Positions 1 through 8,626 of a stretch of DNA of 64,000 bases are shown here, piece after piece. The DNA comes from Sulfuricella denitrificans skB26 (lineage in GTDB: Bacteria; Pseudomonadota; Gammaproteobacteria; Burkholderiales; Sulfuricellaceae). Position numbers and translations under genes: made by a program. The first letter of the stretch is position 1, and the number at the start of each line of letters is the position of its first letter. The stretch is taken from contig NC_022357.1 in assembly GCF_000297055.2 (NCBI RefSeq), forward strand, positions 2,305,501 to 2,369,500, in the 5' to 3' direction. The notes beneath the pieces were generated by a model, which made no database searches, was not told the origin of the DNA, and saw only the letters and a list, made by a program, of their open reading frames with translations.

Positions 1-1300
1 GCACCTTGGAGGTGCGTACCCATACTTTGCACCCATCCGGTAGGGTTTGCGGTTCGTCGTAACTAATCTTGGGGTTGCCTGAGTTGATGACGCGATAATC
101 GTCGGCACGATAAAGTTCGGCCTGATCTTTCCACACCATCTGGAAATCGTTCTTGCCAATCAGTTCACTTGGTCGCGTATAGCCTGCATCATGGGCAAAC
201 AGGGAATTACAACCCAGATAATTCAAATCGCGATCCTTCCAGAATACGCGAATAGGCACCGTATCGATGAAAGACTCAAGCAACTTCCCCACCCTGAGCG
301 CCTCGGTTTGCGTGGCCAGCAGCTGGTCACGTTCTTTCAGTAGCCGGCTTTGCCTGACGATGGCCAGCATGATGACCAGCACCGATCCGGCATAAGTCAG
401 CCATTCAACAAGGTCTGGATCGCCAGGCCTTGAACCTGCCACGACCATGGCACCGCTGGCCAGGATGATAGTGATGATGGGGAGCATGCGTAAAAATCCT
501 TCGCAGGCCCGATCCCATTCTGGCGCGTCGGAATGTTCAAGTTGCCAGACTGAAACCGCCAGTCCAGCCAGGAGAATTGCGATTGAAAAGGAAACGTTAA
601 ACCATGCCCCATCGATGGCAAGGCCATTCAGGGCCATCAAGTTCCAGTGCATCCAACTCCATGCCGTAACTGCAACAGCAGGCAGAAAAAGAAAAAAACC
701 TGAAGAGAAACGCAAGCGCATGGCCGGGATCATGATCAGGCCGATGCAGGTTGGAATAAGCAGGCTAACGGGGTAACTCACCAGCACGGCCATTGAGAGC
801 AGATCAAGATCACCCCGCATGGGCAGATACAGCACCAGGACCAGCGTGAGCGAAGCAACCGACAGTGACAACACATCCAGCAGAACCGTCACCTGGCTCG
901 CCTTGCGCACCCCGTTGCGAATTTCCAGAATCAACCCCATCGTCAGGCAAGGCCCCAGCCAGAGGTAAAAAAAGTCAGAGGGCGAGGGAAACTTGCTGTA
1001 CGCCAGGGCCACCTGTGCATCCCAGACAAGTTGCCCAAGGGCGTAGCCAGCAAATCCGGCAGCAAACCACCAGATTGCTCCAAAACGTTTTTGACCACTG
1101 ATTTGCCTCCGGCCCAACCAGGCGAGCACCGCAGCCGACGCGGTCGCAACTGTCCAATGCAGGTTGTCGAAGAACTTGATCCAGGATGGATCGTGAGAAA
1201 TATTTATTCCGACGATTCCAGCCACGATACCGGCCAGACCTATCAGAAAGACGATCCGGTTGATTTGAGGTATGCGGGAGAGGGCAGTTTGAAGTGGCAT
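1..1300 (-). CDS. Partial polytopic membrane PAS sensor protein (C-terminus outside window)
   Basis: The frame starts at the ATG complementary to 1298-1300 and runs off the left edge, so 433 codons are visible. I read about ten hydrophobic segments over residues 10-320, including a clear one near IVFLIGLAGIVAGIVGI, then a short linker with charged and coiled-coil character (SRLLKERDQLL) and a PAS domain from about residue 350 (ESFIDTVPIRVFWKDRDL, then LIGKNDFQ). The multi-span region resembles MASE-type integral sensing domains, but I cannot name the family. The output domain lies outside the window; a GGDEF, EAL or histidine kinase domain would be typical. It starts only 6 nt after the porin gene on the same strand, so the two are probably cotranscribed. 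Confidence 0.75.
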   Translation of the reverse strand, partial: MPLQTALSRIPQINRIVFLIGLAGIVAGIVGINISHDPSWIKFFDNLHWTVATASAAVLAWLGRRQISGQKRFGAIWWFAAGFAGYALGQLVWDAQVALAYSKFPSPSDFFYLWLGPCLTMGLILEIRNGVRKASQVTVLLDVLSLSVASLTLVLVLYLPMRGDLDLLSMAVLVSYPVSLLIPTCIGLIMIPAMRLRFSSGFFLFLPAVAVTAWSWMHWNLMALNGLAIDGAWFNVSFSIAILLAGLAVSVWQLEHSDAPEWDRACEGFLRMLPIITIILASGAMVVAGSRPGDPDLVEWLTYAGSVLVIMLAIVRQSRLLKERDQLLATQTEALRVGKLLESFIDTVPIRVFWKDRDLNYLGCNSLFAHDAGYTRPSELIGKNDFQMVWKDQAELYRADDYRVINSGNPKISYDEPQTLPDGCKVWVRTSKV

Positions 1301-1306
1301 TTTTTA

Positions 1307-2164
1307 TTAGAAGGCCTTGTTCACGGAGAACACCCAGTGCGTGCCCCCAATATCCAGGGTCTGACCATTCCCGTTGACGGAAATAAAATCGTTATAAATT
1401 TCCGCGCCGCTCGTGGAAGACAGGGCAACGGTTGCTGACCAGTCGTGCGGCAAAGTTTTCGTACCGCTGATTTTGTAATCACTATAACTTAACTTGCTAC
1501 TGTGAGTAACCACCTGACGACCGATATGCAGCCCGACACTGACTTCATGTCCAATGTCAAAACTGGCGTTGGCTTCATAATAACCGGAACCCCTGGTTCG
1601 CTTGCCGGGCTCCACTCCGCCTGATACGCCGCTGTTCCAGATGGACAAGGGGACAGTGTGGTCGTCATAACCATAGTAATCGGTCAAGCAGCGTGAATAC
1701 TTGAGGTTCAGCCAACGGTAGGAAATGCCGAAGATGGCCTCGACGGTGTCATACCGTTTGTCAGGGTATGCGCCTTTTGGAACGGCATCGCGGTAATTGG
1801 CGCCAGGGTAAAAATAGGCCCCCAAGCCAACATCGTAGGAAAGCATGTCGTCGAAAGGCTGGCGTAGACCGACATAAAGATCGACTTCAACCGAGCCGTT
1901 TGCATAGTACTGGTCTGTCAACTGCGAGAAGTTTGCACCTATGTACCCACCGCTACGATGCACCACTTCAGCACCACCCTGAAGTGCTGGCCGATTCCAG
2001 TTCAGGCGCAAGCCTCGGCTGATGTAATCTGTCGCAACACCGATATTGGATGAAAATGTATATTCAGGAACTTCATCCGCATTCGCGGGAGGCGCTGCCG
2101 CCATGATCATCAGCCACTGAAGGCTAGCCAATATGATGCTCGTGATTGAGACTCTGAATGTCAT
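1307..2164 (-). CDS. TorF-family putative outer-membrane porin (Gcw_chp type)
   Basis: This 285-residue protein has a signal peptide ending near residue 29 (PPANA/DEVPEY). The mature start, SSNIGVATDYISRGLRLN, is the hallmark of the Gcw_chp/TIGR02001 (TorF) family, whose members are predicted beta-barrels in the outer membrane. Alternating aromatic strands follow (YIGANFSQ, VDLYVGLRQP, DVGLGAYFYPG), and the protein ends in aromatic F (NKAF), as barrel proteins usually do. The transported substrate is unknown. The following membrane sensor gene begins 6 nt downstream, which suggests a joint sensing and uptake function; that is inference. Confidence 0.8.
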   Translation of the reverse strand: MTFRVSITSIILASLQWLMIMAAAPPANADEVPEYTFSSNIGVATDYISRGLRLNWNRPALQGGAEVVHRSGGYIGANFSQLTDQYYANGSVEVDLYVGLRQPFDDMLSYDVGLGAYFYPGANYRDAVPKGAYPDKRYDTVEAIFGISYRWLNLKYSRCLTDYYGYDDHTVPLSIWNSGVSGGVEPGKRTRGSGYYEANASFDIGHEVSVGLHIGRQVVTHSSKLSYSDYKISGTKTLPHDWSATVALSSTSGAEIYNDFISVNGNGQTLDIGGTHWVFSVNKAF

Positions 2165-2488
2165 ATGTCTTCAGGAATCCTAGTGCAATGCCCAGACTTT
2201 AGCATAGCCGTAAGGTAGGCTGGAAAAAGTGGGCTCCAACTTTTATGTAAAATACCGGGAATGGATCGATAATAAATGGAAGCTGGCTCTAATTAAAATC
2301 CTGACCAATCATTCAACCCTGCCTGGTCGAGTAAAGACCGGCTAGCCGGTTAATTTATTTGTTGAAGATCTGCTTTCAGTTGCGGACTCAACCCCCCAAC
2401 TGGAAATGCATGCCAACTTCGATCTGATCTCCACACAATGAAGGGGAAGCCACATCTTGGCCGGCAAGCTTATGATGGTTTCGGAACT
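2165..2488. other. Intergenic stretch with one short palindrome
   Basis: No reading frame here looks like a protein. A 14-base palindrome, ACCGGCTAGCCGGT, lies at 2337-2350 and is followed by a T/A-rich run on the plus strand. It could be a weak terminator or a protein-binding site between the end of the kinase gene and the promoter of the porin gene. Confidence 0.4.
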
Positions 2489-4228
2489 TCAGGTTCTGAC
2501 AGTACCATTCAGCAGCAAATAGCCCAGAATCAGGATGACTGCCAGCTGGATCAGCGATAGCCCTTTCCAGAAACCCAGCGGATTGCGTTCCAGCAAAGGT
2601 CGGCTGCGCCCTTCGTTGACAAGACTCTGGTTCGGGCAGGTCAGGTCCGCGACGAATTCGGATTCAACTTCATAACGTCTGTTAGGGTGGGGCTGCGTCG
2701 CTTTTTCCAGCGCGGCGTCCACCCAGCCGGGAATCGCAGGGTTGGTTATTCGTGCGGGCGTATAAGCAAACTTTTTCCGTGCGGCCTGCTCGGGGCTGAT
2801 TTCTCCGTAGGGAAGCTTGCCGGTGAACATTTCATAGGCGATCACGCCCATGGAAAAAATATCCGAACGGTTGGTGCCTTGTTCTCCCCTGAAGTATTCC
2901 GGCGCTGAGTAGCTTGCTGTGCCGGCAATATGCTTGTGCTCCAGTACGGTATGGGTTTCGGCCAGGCCGGCGATACGGGTAGAGCCGAAATCGATGATCT
3001 TCAGGGTATTGTTGCGATCGATCAGGATGTTGTCCGGCTTCAGATCCTGATGGATCATTTCCATCCGGTGCATGGCGCGCAAGCCACGCGCGATCTGATC
3101 CACTGTTGCGCGCACTTGATCCACGCTGGGGCTGGGGTTGTCCCGCATCCACTGGCGCAGGGTCTGGCCTTCGATGTACTCGACCACGCTGTAAAGAAAA
3201 GTGCGCGGGCGTGTGGTGCGGTCGCAGACCTTGATCAGATGGGGAGAATCCAGCCGCTTCGCCACCCACTCCTCGAGCAGGAATTGTTCGATATATAGCG
3301 GGTCGTCGTTGTAATTCTGCGATGGGGTTTTGATGACCACTTTTTTCGCAGGCGTCTCCTGCGTGTCTTCAGCCAGATAGACCTGGCTGCGCGAGGTGGC
3401 ATTCAGTTCGCGCAGGATACGGTAGCCATCCAGGATTTGTCCGGCTTTGAGATCGGGAGGAAAAGGCAGGCTGTTCAGGTGCTCGAAGAATTCGCTTTTG
3501 TCGGCTTGCGGCAGCGTTTCAATTCGCACCACCTGGCAGGTGATGTTGTCCTGGCTGCCCTGGCTGAGTGCACGCGCCACCACTGTCTCGGCACATTTCT
3601 GCGGCTCACTGGAAAGACCGTTCAGCAGTTGTTCCAGTTCTTCTGAACGCAGGACATCGTGCACGCCATCCGTGGTCAGAATAAAGCAGTCTCCAGGCTG
3701 CAACTCGCGGGTGGAATAGTCAATATCCAGTCGCGTATCTATGCCCATCGCCCGGGCCAGATAGTCGCTCTTGTCGCCAAAATGGACGCGATGATCCCGC
3801 GTCAGGCACTCCAACTGGCCTTCTCGCAATAGGTAAATGCGGCTGTCCCCGACATGAAACAGGTGAGCCGTCTGAGACTTCAGGATGATGGCGCTGAACG
3901 TGGTCGCCAAGCCACAATTTCCGGCATAAAGCTTCTGCCCCTGGTTGTAGAGCCACAGGTTCAGCGCACCCAGAATCTTGGTTGCGGCAAGTTTGGTCGA
4001 CCATGAGTCGGGCGTGCTGAAGTAGTCGTCCAGAAACTGGCGTACCGCGATCTGGCTGGCCTCTTTCCCACCTTCGCTGGCGCTGACCCCGTCAGCAATA
4101 GCCACACAAATGCCTTTGCTTTCCAGCGTTGAGTCAGAGGGAATCGAGGCACCGAAAAAATCCTCGTTCTGTGGCTTGATGCCGGCAATCGAATGCTGAC
4201 CCAGACTGATGCTCAGGGTGTTGCTCAT
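2489..4228 (-). CDS. Bifunctional PP2C-type phosphatase / Ser-Thr protein kinase, membrane anchored
   Basis: The 579 residues hold two enzymes. Residues about 8-238 form a PP2C domain with the metal-binding motifs ADGVS, GDSRIY and TTDGVHD and the final DN. Residues about 270-530 form a Hanks-type kinase with the ATP lysine (VVIKTP), catalytic loop HQDLKPDN (Gln in place of Arg, a non-RD kinase), DFG and an APE-like SAPEYF. A single membrane segment (LIQLAVILILGYLLL) ends the protein, placing both domains in the cytoplasm. The gene lies 63 nt behind the nitrate transporter on the same strand. Kinase/phosphatase fusions of this type are known neighbours of nitrate transporter and nitrite reductase genes in proteobacteria, so a role in nitrate assimilation control is a fair inference. 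A ribosome site (AAAGG) precedes the ATG. Confidence 0.88.
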   Translation of the reverse strand: MSNTLSISLGQHSIAGIKPQNEDFFGASIPSDSTLESKGICVAIADGVSASEGGKEASQIAVRQFLDDYFSTPDSWSTKLAATKILGALNLWLYNQGQKLYAGNCGLATTFSAIILKSQTAHLFHVGDSRIYLLREGQLECLTRDHRVHFGDKSDYLARAMGIDTRLDIDYSTRELQPGDCFILTTDGVHDVLRSEELEQLLNGLSSEPQKCAETVVARALSQGSQDNITCQVVRIETLPQADKSEFFEHLNSLPFPPDLKAGQILDGYRILRELNATSRSQVYLAEDTQETPAKKVVIKTPSQNYNDDPLYIEQFLLEEWVAKRLDSPHLIKVCDRTTRPRTFLYSVVEYIEGQTLRQWMRDNPSPSVDQVRATVDQIARGLRAMHRMEMIHQDLKPDNILIDRNNTLKIIDFGSTRIAGLAETHTVLEHKHIAGTASYSAPEYFRGEQGTNRSDIFSMGVIAYEMFTGKLPYGEISPEQAARKKFAYTPARITNPAIPGWVDAALEKATQPHPNRRYEVESEFVADLTCPNQSLVNEGRSRPLLERNPLGFWKGLSLIQLAVILILGYLLLNGTVRT

Positions 4229-4253
4229 TTTTTGCCTTTCACCACAAGGCGAA

Positions 4254-4269
4254 CCCCGCCAAAGCGGGG
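4254..4269 (-). promoter_or_regulatory. Intergenic hairpin between nitrate transporter and kinase genes
   Basis: CCCCGC and GCGGGG (6 bp stem) flank a CAAA loop in the 63-nt gap. On the coding (minus) strand there is no T run directly after it, so it is not a canonical terminator. It may act as a processing or attenuation hairpin that sets the ratio of transporter to kinase. Confidence 0.45.
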
Positions 4270-4291
4270 CTGACTATTGTTAGCATTGCTA

Positions 4292-5761
4292 TCAGTTTAC
4301 TTCGATCAGTTGTACTGTGCCATCAGGCAACACTTCGGTCATGTGCCCTTTGGGCTCCCGTAGGAAGAATGCGATGAAGATCAGAACAACAGCGGCTGTC
4401 GTGCCTATCACCAGAAAGAATGTCTGCGTGGAGACCAGGGCCAGCACAGTAAGAAAGGATACCCCTCCCACATTTCCATAAGCGCCGGTCATGCCTGCAA
4501 TCTGGCCGGTTAACCGGCGCTGGATCAGGGGGACCATGGCATAAACGGCGCCCGATCCGGCCTTGGAGAATATGCCACCAAAAGTTGCGGCCATCACGAC
4601 CATGGGCAGGGACCATTCCTGGCTCACATTGCTCAGCATCATGAAGCTCAACGCGATGCCAATAAAAGCGATGATAAGCGTGACCTTGCGGCCGAATTTA
4701 TCGCTCAGCATGCCGCCGGCAGGGCGGGCAACCAGGTTGATCATCGCATAAGAGCCGGCCAGAAGGCCCGCACTGACTTTGTCCATGGCAAACATATCCA
4801 CATAAAACAGTGCCAGCATGGAAACCACCGCCAGTTCGGTGCCGAACGTCACCATATAAGCCAGATCCAGAATGGCAACCTGAGTGAAGGCATAGCGTTG
4901 CAGTTCCGGCACCTTCTCTTTAAGGATATGAGCGTTCACGTGCCAGATTTTCCAGATCTGTACCAGATAGGTCAGCGCTAAAACGGCATAAATGGCGTAT
5001 GCCGCACCATCACCCAACAATTTCATTCCACTGGGCGAAAGCTTCCAGGTCAGCACACCCAGAGCCAGGTACATGGGTATGTTCATTACCATGTACAGCA
5101 CCAGATCAAAACCGCTGGTAACTTCCAGCGCACCGGTTTTCTTGGGCTTGAAATAAGTCGAGCCTTTGGGGGTGTTGCGTGCCCGCCAGTAAAACAAAAT
5201 GCCGTAGGCAATAGAGATCAGGCCGGTGAGGGCAACCGCATAACGCCAGCCATCAGGACCGCCCACGGCAACAGCAACGGTGGGAAGCAGCCCGGCTGCA
5301 CCGGCAGAGCCAAAGTTTCCCCAGCCACCATAAATACCCTGAGCAACGCCGGTCTGACGTGCCGGAAACCATTCCGAAATCATCCGGATGCCAACGACGA
5401 AACCAGCACCGACAAAACCCGATAAAAAACGCATCATTGCCAGTTGCTGAAAGCTCTCAGCCAGGGCGAATCCCATGCTGATGGTGCCGCCCAAAATCAG
5501 GATGGCTGAAAACAGGATGCGCGGACCATAACGATCGACCAGCATCCCGACCAAAATACGGGCCGGAATGGTCATGGCAACGTTGAGAATCAGCAGCATG
5601 TTGGTCTGAAGGTCTGTCAGCTGCAATGCATCGCGGATAAAAGGCATCAGTGGTGCATGCGCAAACCAGACCATGAAGCTGACGAAGAATGCCAGCCAAG
5701 TCAGGTGCAGAGTGCGAATGTTCGCCTTGGAGAAATCGAGAAGATTGAAACGATCGGACAT
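4292..5761 (-). CDS. narK: NarK-type nitrate/nitrite transporter (MFS, NNP family)
   Basis: A 489-residue, twelve-span major facilitator protein of the inner membrane. Both nitrate signature regions can be seen: GGWGNFGSAG in the first half and GAYGNVGG in the second, plus the MFS loop motif (LVDRYGPRIL and LSDKFGRKVT). I start it at the ATG at 5761 (MSDRFNLLDF) rather than the in-frame ATG 24 nt upstream, because GGAG lies 6 nt before it and the upstream ATG has no ribosome site. It is the first gene of a unit with the PP2C/kinase gene and is preceded by a sigma-54 promoter and an NtrC-like site, which points to nitrogen assimilation rather than respiration. No nitrate reductase gene is in the window. 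It could be annotated nasA-type transporter as well. Confidence 0.9.
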   Translation of the reverse strand: MSDRFNLLDFSKANIRTLHLTWLAFFVSFMVWFAHAPLMPFIRDALQLTDLQTNMLLILNVAMTIPARILVGMLVDRYGPRILFSAILILGGTISMGFALAESFQQLAMMRFLSGFVGAGFVVGIRMISEWFPARQTGVAQGIYGGWGNFGSAGAAGLLPTVAVAVGGPDGWRYAVALTGLISIAYGILFYWRARNTPKGSTYFKPKKTGALEVTSGFDLVLYMVMNIPMYLALGVLTWKLSPSGMKLLGDGAAYAIYAVLALTYLVQIWKIWHVNAHILKEKVPELQRYAFTQVAILDLAYMVTFGTELAVVSMLALFYVDMFAMDKVSAGLLAGSYAMINLVARPAGGMLSDKFGRKVTLIIAFIGIALSFMMLSNVSQEWSLPMVVMAATFGGIFSKAGSGAVYAMVPLIQRRLTGQIAGMTGAYGNVGGVSFLTVLALVSTQTFFLVIGTTAAVVLIFIAFFLREPKGHMTEVLPDGTVQLIEVN

Positions 5762-5808
5762 AGTGTGCTCCAGCAAAGTGGCCATAAACGAATATGGGTG
5801 GAGCTAAA

Positions 5809-5823
5809 GCAAGTCGTGTGCCA
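5809..5823 (-). promoter_or_regulatory. Sigma-54 (-24/-12) promoter of narK
   Basis: On the minus strand the sequence is TGGCAC, five bases, TTGC (then T), matching the sigma-54 consensus TGGCAC-N5-TTGCW. The GG and GC doublets have the required 10-nt spacing. Transcription would begin near 5797, giving a leader of roughly 36 nt before the ATG at 5761. Confidence 0.8.
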
Positions 5824-5887
5824 TCATTACAACCAATTGATAGACATACTTATATTCAATTTTTTTGGGTGCATCACCCTGATAGAC

Positions 5888-5902
5888 GCACCAAAATGGA
5901 GC
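5888..5902. promoter_or_regulatory. NtrC-like enhancer site
   Basis: The sequence GCACCAAAATGGAGC matches the NtrC consensus GCACC-N5-GGTGC with one mismatch. It lies about 65-90 nt upstream of the sigma-54 promoter, a normal distance for an enhancer bound by an NtrC dimer. Confidence 0.65.
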
Positions 5903-5905
5903 GCC

Positions 5906-5924
5906 GCACCAAAAAAGATGGTGC
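5906..5924. promoter_or_regulatory. Second NtrC-like half-site pair with enlarged spacing
   Basis: GCACC and GGTGC both occur exactly, but are separated by 9 bases instead of the usual 5. It starts 18 nt after the start of the better site. Together they could form a tandem enhancer; alternatively the half sites are used by a different protein. Another GGGTG/CACCC inverted pair lies at 5867-5879. Confidence 0.4.
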
Positions 5925-6265
5925 ATCCGCAAGAGGGAATTCAGAAAGCCTGCGCGCGATCTCTGGGATCGCTAAAAGCCGCCGGGGACCGCCTGCTTTC
6001 CATTCAACGCGGCTAAGCAAATTGGCTCAGCCGTCTGCGACCAGCACGGTTCTGGCAGGCGGTGGCGACCTTACCCCTGATCGTCAATTTGTTGCTGTGG
6101 TATGTGGTGATAGTGGGCTGATTTGCCGGGAAGCCACACCCTGAAGGGTGACCCCCAATCGTTCAGCCAGAGCGCCCCGAAGACCTTTGCCAGACTTCGG
6201 GATCGCTTCCTGGAGAAAAACATTCGACATTGAGGCGGCCAGCGGATCTGTTGCTGCCCCAGCGT
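5925..6265. other. Intergenic stretch without supported gene
   Basis: Open frames exist here but have no ribosome site, no recognisable domain and no protein-like composition. I see no terminator and no RNA gene. Confidence 0.4.
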
Positions 6266-7687
6266 TTAGAAATGATAACTGTAGACCAGTTGCCCGTTGT
6301 ACTGCTCGTGGCTGGTGGTAATACCGGTCACGCCCGAAGTCGCCGTCACCTTGGGGGCATAGCTGAAGGCCAGGTCGAGATGCGACTTCTGGTTGATCGC
6401 ATAGCCGAAGCCGGCAGTGATGTGATTCTTGATAATCGCGGGGAACAACGCATTCAGATAGGTATCCGGCACCGTATTGTTCGCCATGTTGAGGCCGCCA
6501 CGAAGTGTCAGCGCGTCGGTCATGCGGTATGCCGCGCCGAGCATCAGGACATGCTGGTCTTTCCAGTCCTGATAGAACACCACGTTCATGGGCAGCCCAT
6601 TAAATCCGGCGGCCATGCCGGTATTGCCGGCCGGAGTAAACTCCATCTTGAAGTCCTTCATGACAGCAGCCCAGTTGATACGCTTGTAATCGGCCGCCAG
6701 CATCCATTTCTCACTCGCCTCGTAGGCAATACCAATGCCGTAAGTTTCCGGCCACTGGAAGTCTTTTATCGTCATTTTTCCACTGACAGGGATAGTCAGG
6801 TTGGTTGGTCCACTATTTACGTCTACATTAAATGAAACAGTCGCGTCCTTGGCTTCCAGATCGCTCAAGCGGGTCTTGGAATGGTAGGTGGCGCCGATGG
6901 TGGTCTTGCTGTCCAATTTGTAGGTGAAACCTATTTTGCCGGCATAGCCGGTGCCGACCGCCTGCCCGGTAAAATCATTCTTGTTTGAGAAATCGAAATA
7001 TCCCCAGTTGACTGCGCCGATCTGGCCAGCCCCGGCACCCATCATCGAGCCAAATGCACTGACCATAGAGCCCGAAGCCGATGCCATCGGCGAAATACCA
7101 CCTGCCATTTGCATAAAAGAAGCCCCGTTGATGGCCATCTGCATATCCATGCCGGCCCATACGTAATCTACGGAACCGCCAATATTCAGATCCGGACTGA
7201 CATTATAAGCGACCGGAAATATCACCCGGCCAACGCTGACTTCGGAGCGATTGATCAATCCCGGTGAAACTGCTTGAGCACCAGGATTGGCGAAAATTGA
7301 GTCGCTTCCATATTCGGTGCCCATGCCGCCCTGACCGTACATGCCGATACCGAACAGCAGCCCGTTCTGTTTCCGGACCCAGCCGATTGCCGGGCCGCCG
7401 AAAAAATCAGCGCTGGAACTCGATGTCATGCCTCCTGCAGATGATTTCACTTGTGGGGCGAGAAAGCCGAGCGCCAGGTCGAGGTTGCTCCCCTCATCCA
7501 TCATCGCCAGCGTCGCCGGATTGTTCATCATCGCCGCGGTGCCATTGTCGTAGGCCATCGAAGCGCCGCCCATGCCCAAGGCTGTGGCGCCGTATCCTTC
7601 CATGTTCATGCCGTTGGTAGCGAAAGCCAGTTGCGGAAACGCGCACGCCGCCAGGATACTGGAAAATAACATTTGCTTTGTTTTCAT
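6266..7687 (-). CDS. OmpP1/FadL/TodX-family outer-membrane transporter
   Basis: The 473-residue protein has a signal peptide (cut near FPQLAFA/TNGMNMEG). The mature N-terminus TNGMNMEGYG followed by a Gly/Ala/Met-rich stretch (GMGGASMAYDNG, MMNNPA) is typical of the FadL hatch domain with its NPA motif. Later strands alternate as in 14-strand barrels, and the protein ends in YSYHF with terminal Phe. FadL proteins carry long-chain fatty acids or other hydrophobic compounds, including aromatics, across the outer membrane; the substrate here is not evident. GGGGG lies 8 nt before the ATG. It stands alone, with a sigma-70-like promoter upstream. Confidence 0.88.
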   Translation of the reverse strand: MKTKQMLFSSILAACAFPQLAFATNGMNMEGYGATALGMGGASMAYDNGTAAMMNNPATLAMMDEGSNLDLALGFLAPQVKSSAGGMTSSSSADFFGGPAIGWVRKQNGLLFGIGMYGQGGMGTEYGSDSIFANPGAQAVSPGLINRSEVSVGRVIFPVAYNVSPDLNIGGSVDYVWAGMDMQMAINGASFMQMAGGISPMASASGSMVSAFGSMMGAGAGQIGAVNWGYFDFSNKNDFTGQAVGTGYAGKIGFTYKLDSKTTIGATYHSKTRLSDLEAKDATVSFNVDVNSGPTNLTIPVSGKMTIKDFQWPETYGIGIAYEASEKWMLAADYKRINWAAVMKDFKMEFTPAGNTGMAAGFNGLPMNVVFYQDWKDQHVLMLGAAYRMTDALTLRGGLNMANNTVPDTYLNALFPAIIKNHITAGFGYAINQKSHLDLAFSYAPKVTATSGVTGITTSHEQYNGQLVYSYHF

Positions 7688-7748
7688 CTAATTAACCCCC
7701 AAGAGAAATTTTGAGTCCAACATGGTATCAGCCAATTTAATTATTAAA

Positions 7749-7776
7749 ATATATTTACATACTTATATTTGACAAT
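7749..7776 (-). promoter_or_regulatory. Candidate sigma-70 promoter of the FadL-family gene
   Basis: On the minus strand TTGTCA (7776-7771) and TATATT (7754-7749) are separated by 16 bases in a very A/T-rich region. Each hexamer has five of six consensus bases. Transcription would begin about 55 nt before the ATG. Confidence 0.5.
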
Positions 7777-7923
7777 AACAATACCACCTATTTCGGGATA
7801 TGAACATCCGAAATTCTTATTTAGGCGGAATTTTCCGAAACGGGCCATACCACATGCCTGAACCTTGTAAATTCAGGCCATTTTCTATACGCTTCAAACA
7901 GATAATTCAGGAGTCCCTGCCCC

Positions 7924-8604
7924 ATGACCATGGACGCAACAAAGCTGGTGGAAGCCATCCTCAAGGCGCATGCGGCTGAAATGCACAGCGGACAAGGTGC
8001 GGAGCGGCCAGTCGTCACACTTTCACGTGACTATGGCAGCGGCGGTCGCGAGATTGCGCAGCATCTGGCCAAACATCTGGCCGTGCCGGTCTACGACAAG
8101 GAATTGCTGGACGCGGTGGTGGAACGTTCCGGCGCAGACCCGCATCTGATGGCCCAGTTCGATGAGAAAACCCGCGGCTTCTGGGACAGCTGGATCGTCT
8201 CGATGCTGTCCGGCGAAAACGTAATGGATGATAACTACCGTCGTCACCTGGTCAAGGTGGTGCTGGGCATCCTCTACACCGGCAACGGCGGCGTGATCTT
8301 AGGACGCGGCGCCCATCTCATCCTGGCGCAGCAGAACGTGTTCCGGGTACGCCTTACCGCCTCGCCGGAAACTTGCGCCGATCGGGTCGCCAAAAAAAAA
8401 TCTGTTGTGCAGGAAGAAGCGCGCAAGCTGGTAGAACTGGTCAACCAGAACAGAAGCAAATTCGTCTGGGATGTTTTCAAAAAGCGGCTGAATGAGCCGA
8501 CCGCCTTCGACCTCACGATCAATACCGACCGCCTGACCAAATACGAGGAAGTGGCGGAAATCATCATTTTCGCCATGCAATACCAGCACCGCAGCATTTC
8601 CTGA
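7924..8604 (+). CDS. Cytidylate-kinase-like family protein
   Basis: This 226-residue protein matches the cytidylate-kinase-like (AAA_26) family: SRDYGSGGREIAQHLA stands where the nucleotide-binding loop lies, then VPVYDKELLDAV and the conserved GNGGVILGRGAHLIL. The family is related to CMP kinase (Cmk) but lacks a classical GxxGxGK(S/T) loop; its substrate is usually unknown, so the true Cmk is presumably elsewhere. AGGAG precedes the ATG by about 10 nt; a second ATG two codons later is also possible. The epsilon-like ATPase gene follows after 22 nt on the same strand, implying cotranscription. Confidence 0.8.
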   Translation: MTMDATKLVEAILKAHAAEMHSGQGAERPVVTLSRDYGSGGREIAQHLAKHLAVPVYDKELLDAVVERSGADPHLMAQFDEKTRGFWDSWIVSMLSGENVMDDNYRRHLVKVVLGILYTGNGGVILGRGAHLILAQQNVFRVRLTASPETCADRVAKKKSVVQEEARKLVELVNQNRSKFVWDVFKKRLNEPTAFDLTINTDRLTKYEEVAEIIIFAMQYQHRSIS

Positions 8605-8626
8605 GACCCGGAGAACCAGTCCGGCG

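Noticed and set aside
5761-5785. Upstream ATG for the nitrate transporter
   Set aside because: It has no ribosome site, while the ATG at 5761 has GGAG at the right distance and fits the usual N-terminus.
5794-6144. Open frame of 116 codons upstream of narK
   Set aside because: It covers the sigma-54 promoter and NtrC-like sites, has no ribosome site and no protein-like composition.
6230-6835. Long plus-strand frame of 201 codons opposite the FadL gene
   Set aside because: It is antisense to a well-supported outer-membrane protein and matches no family.
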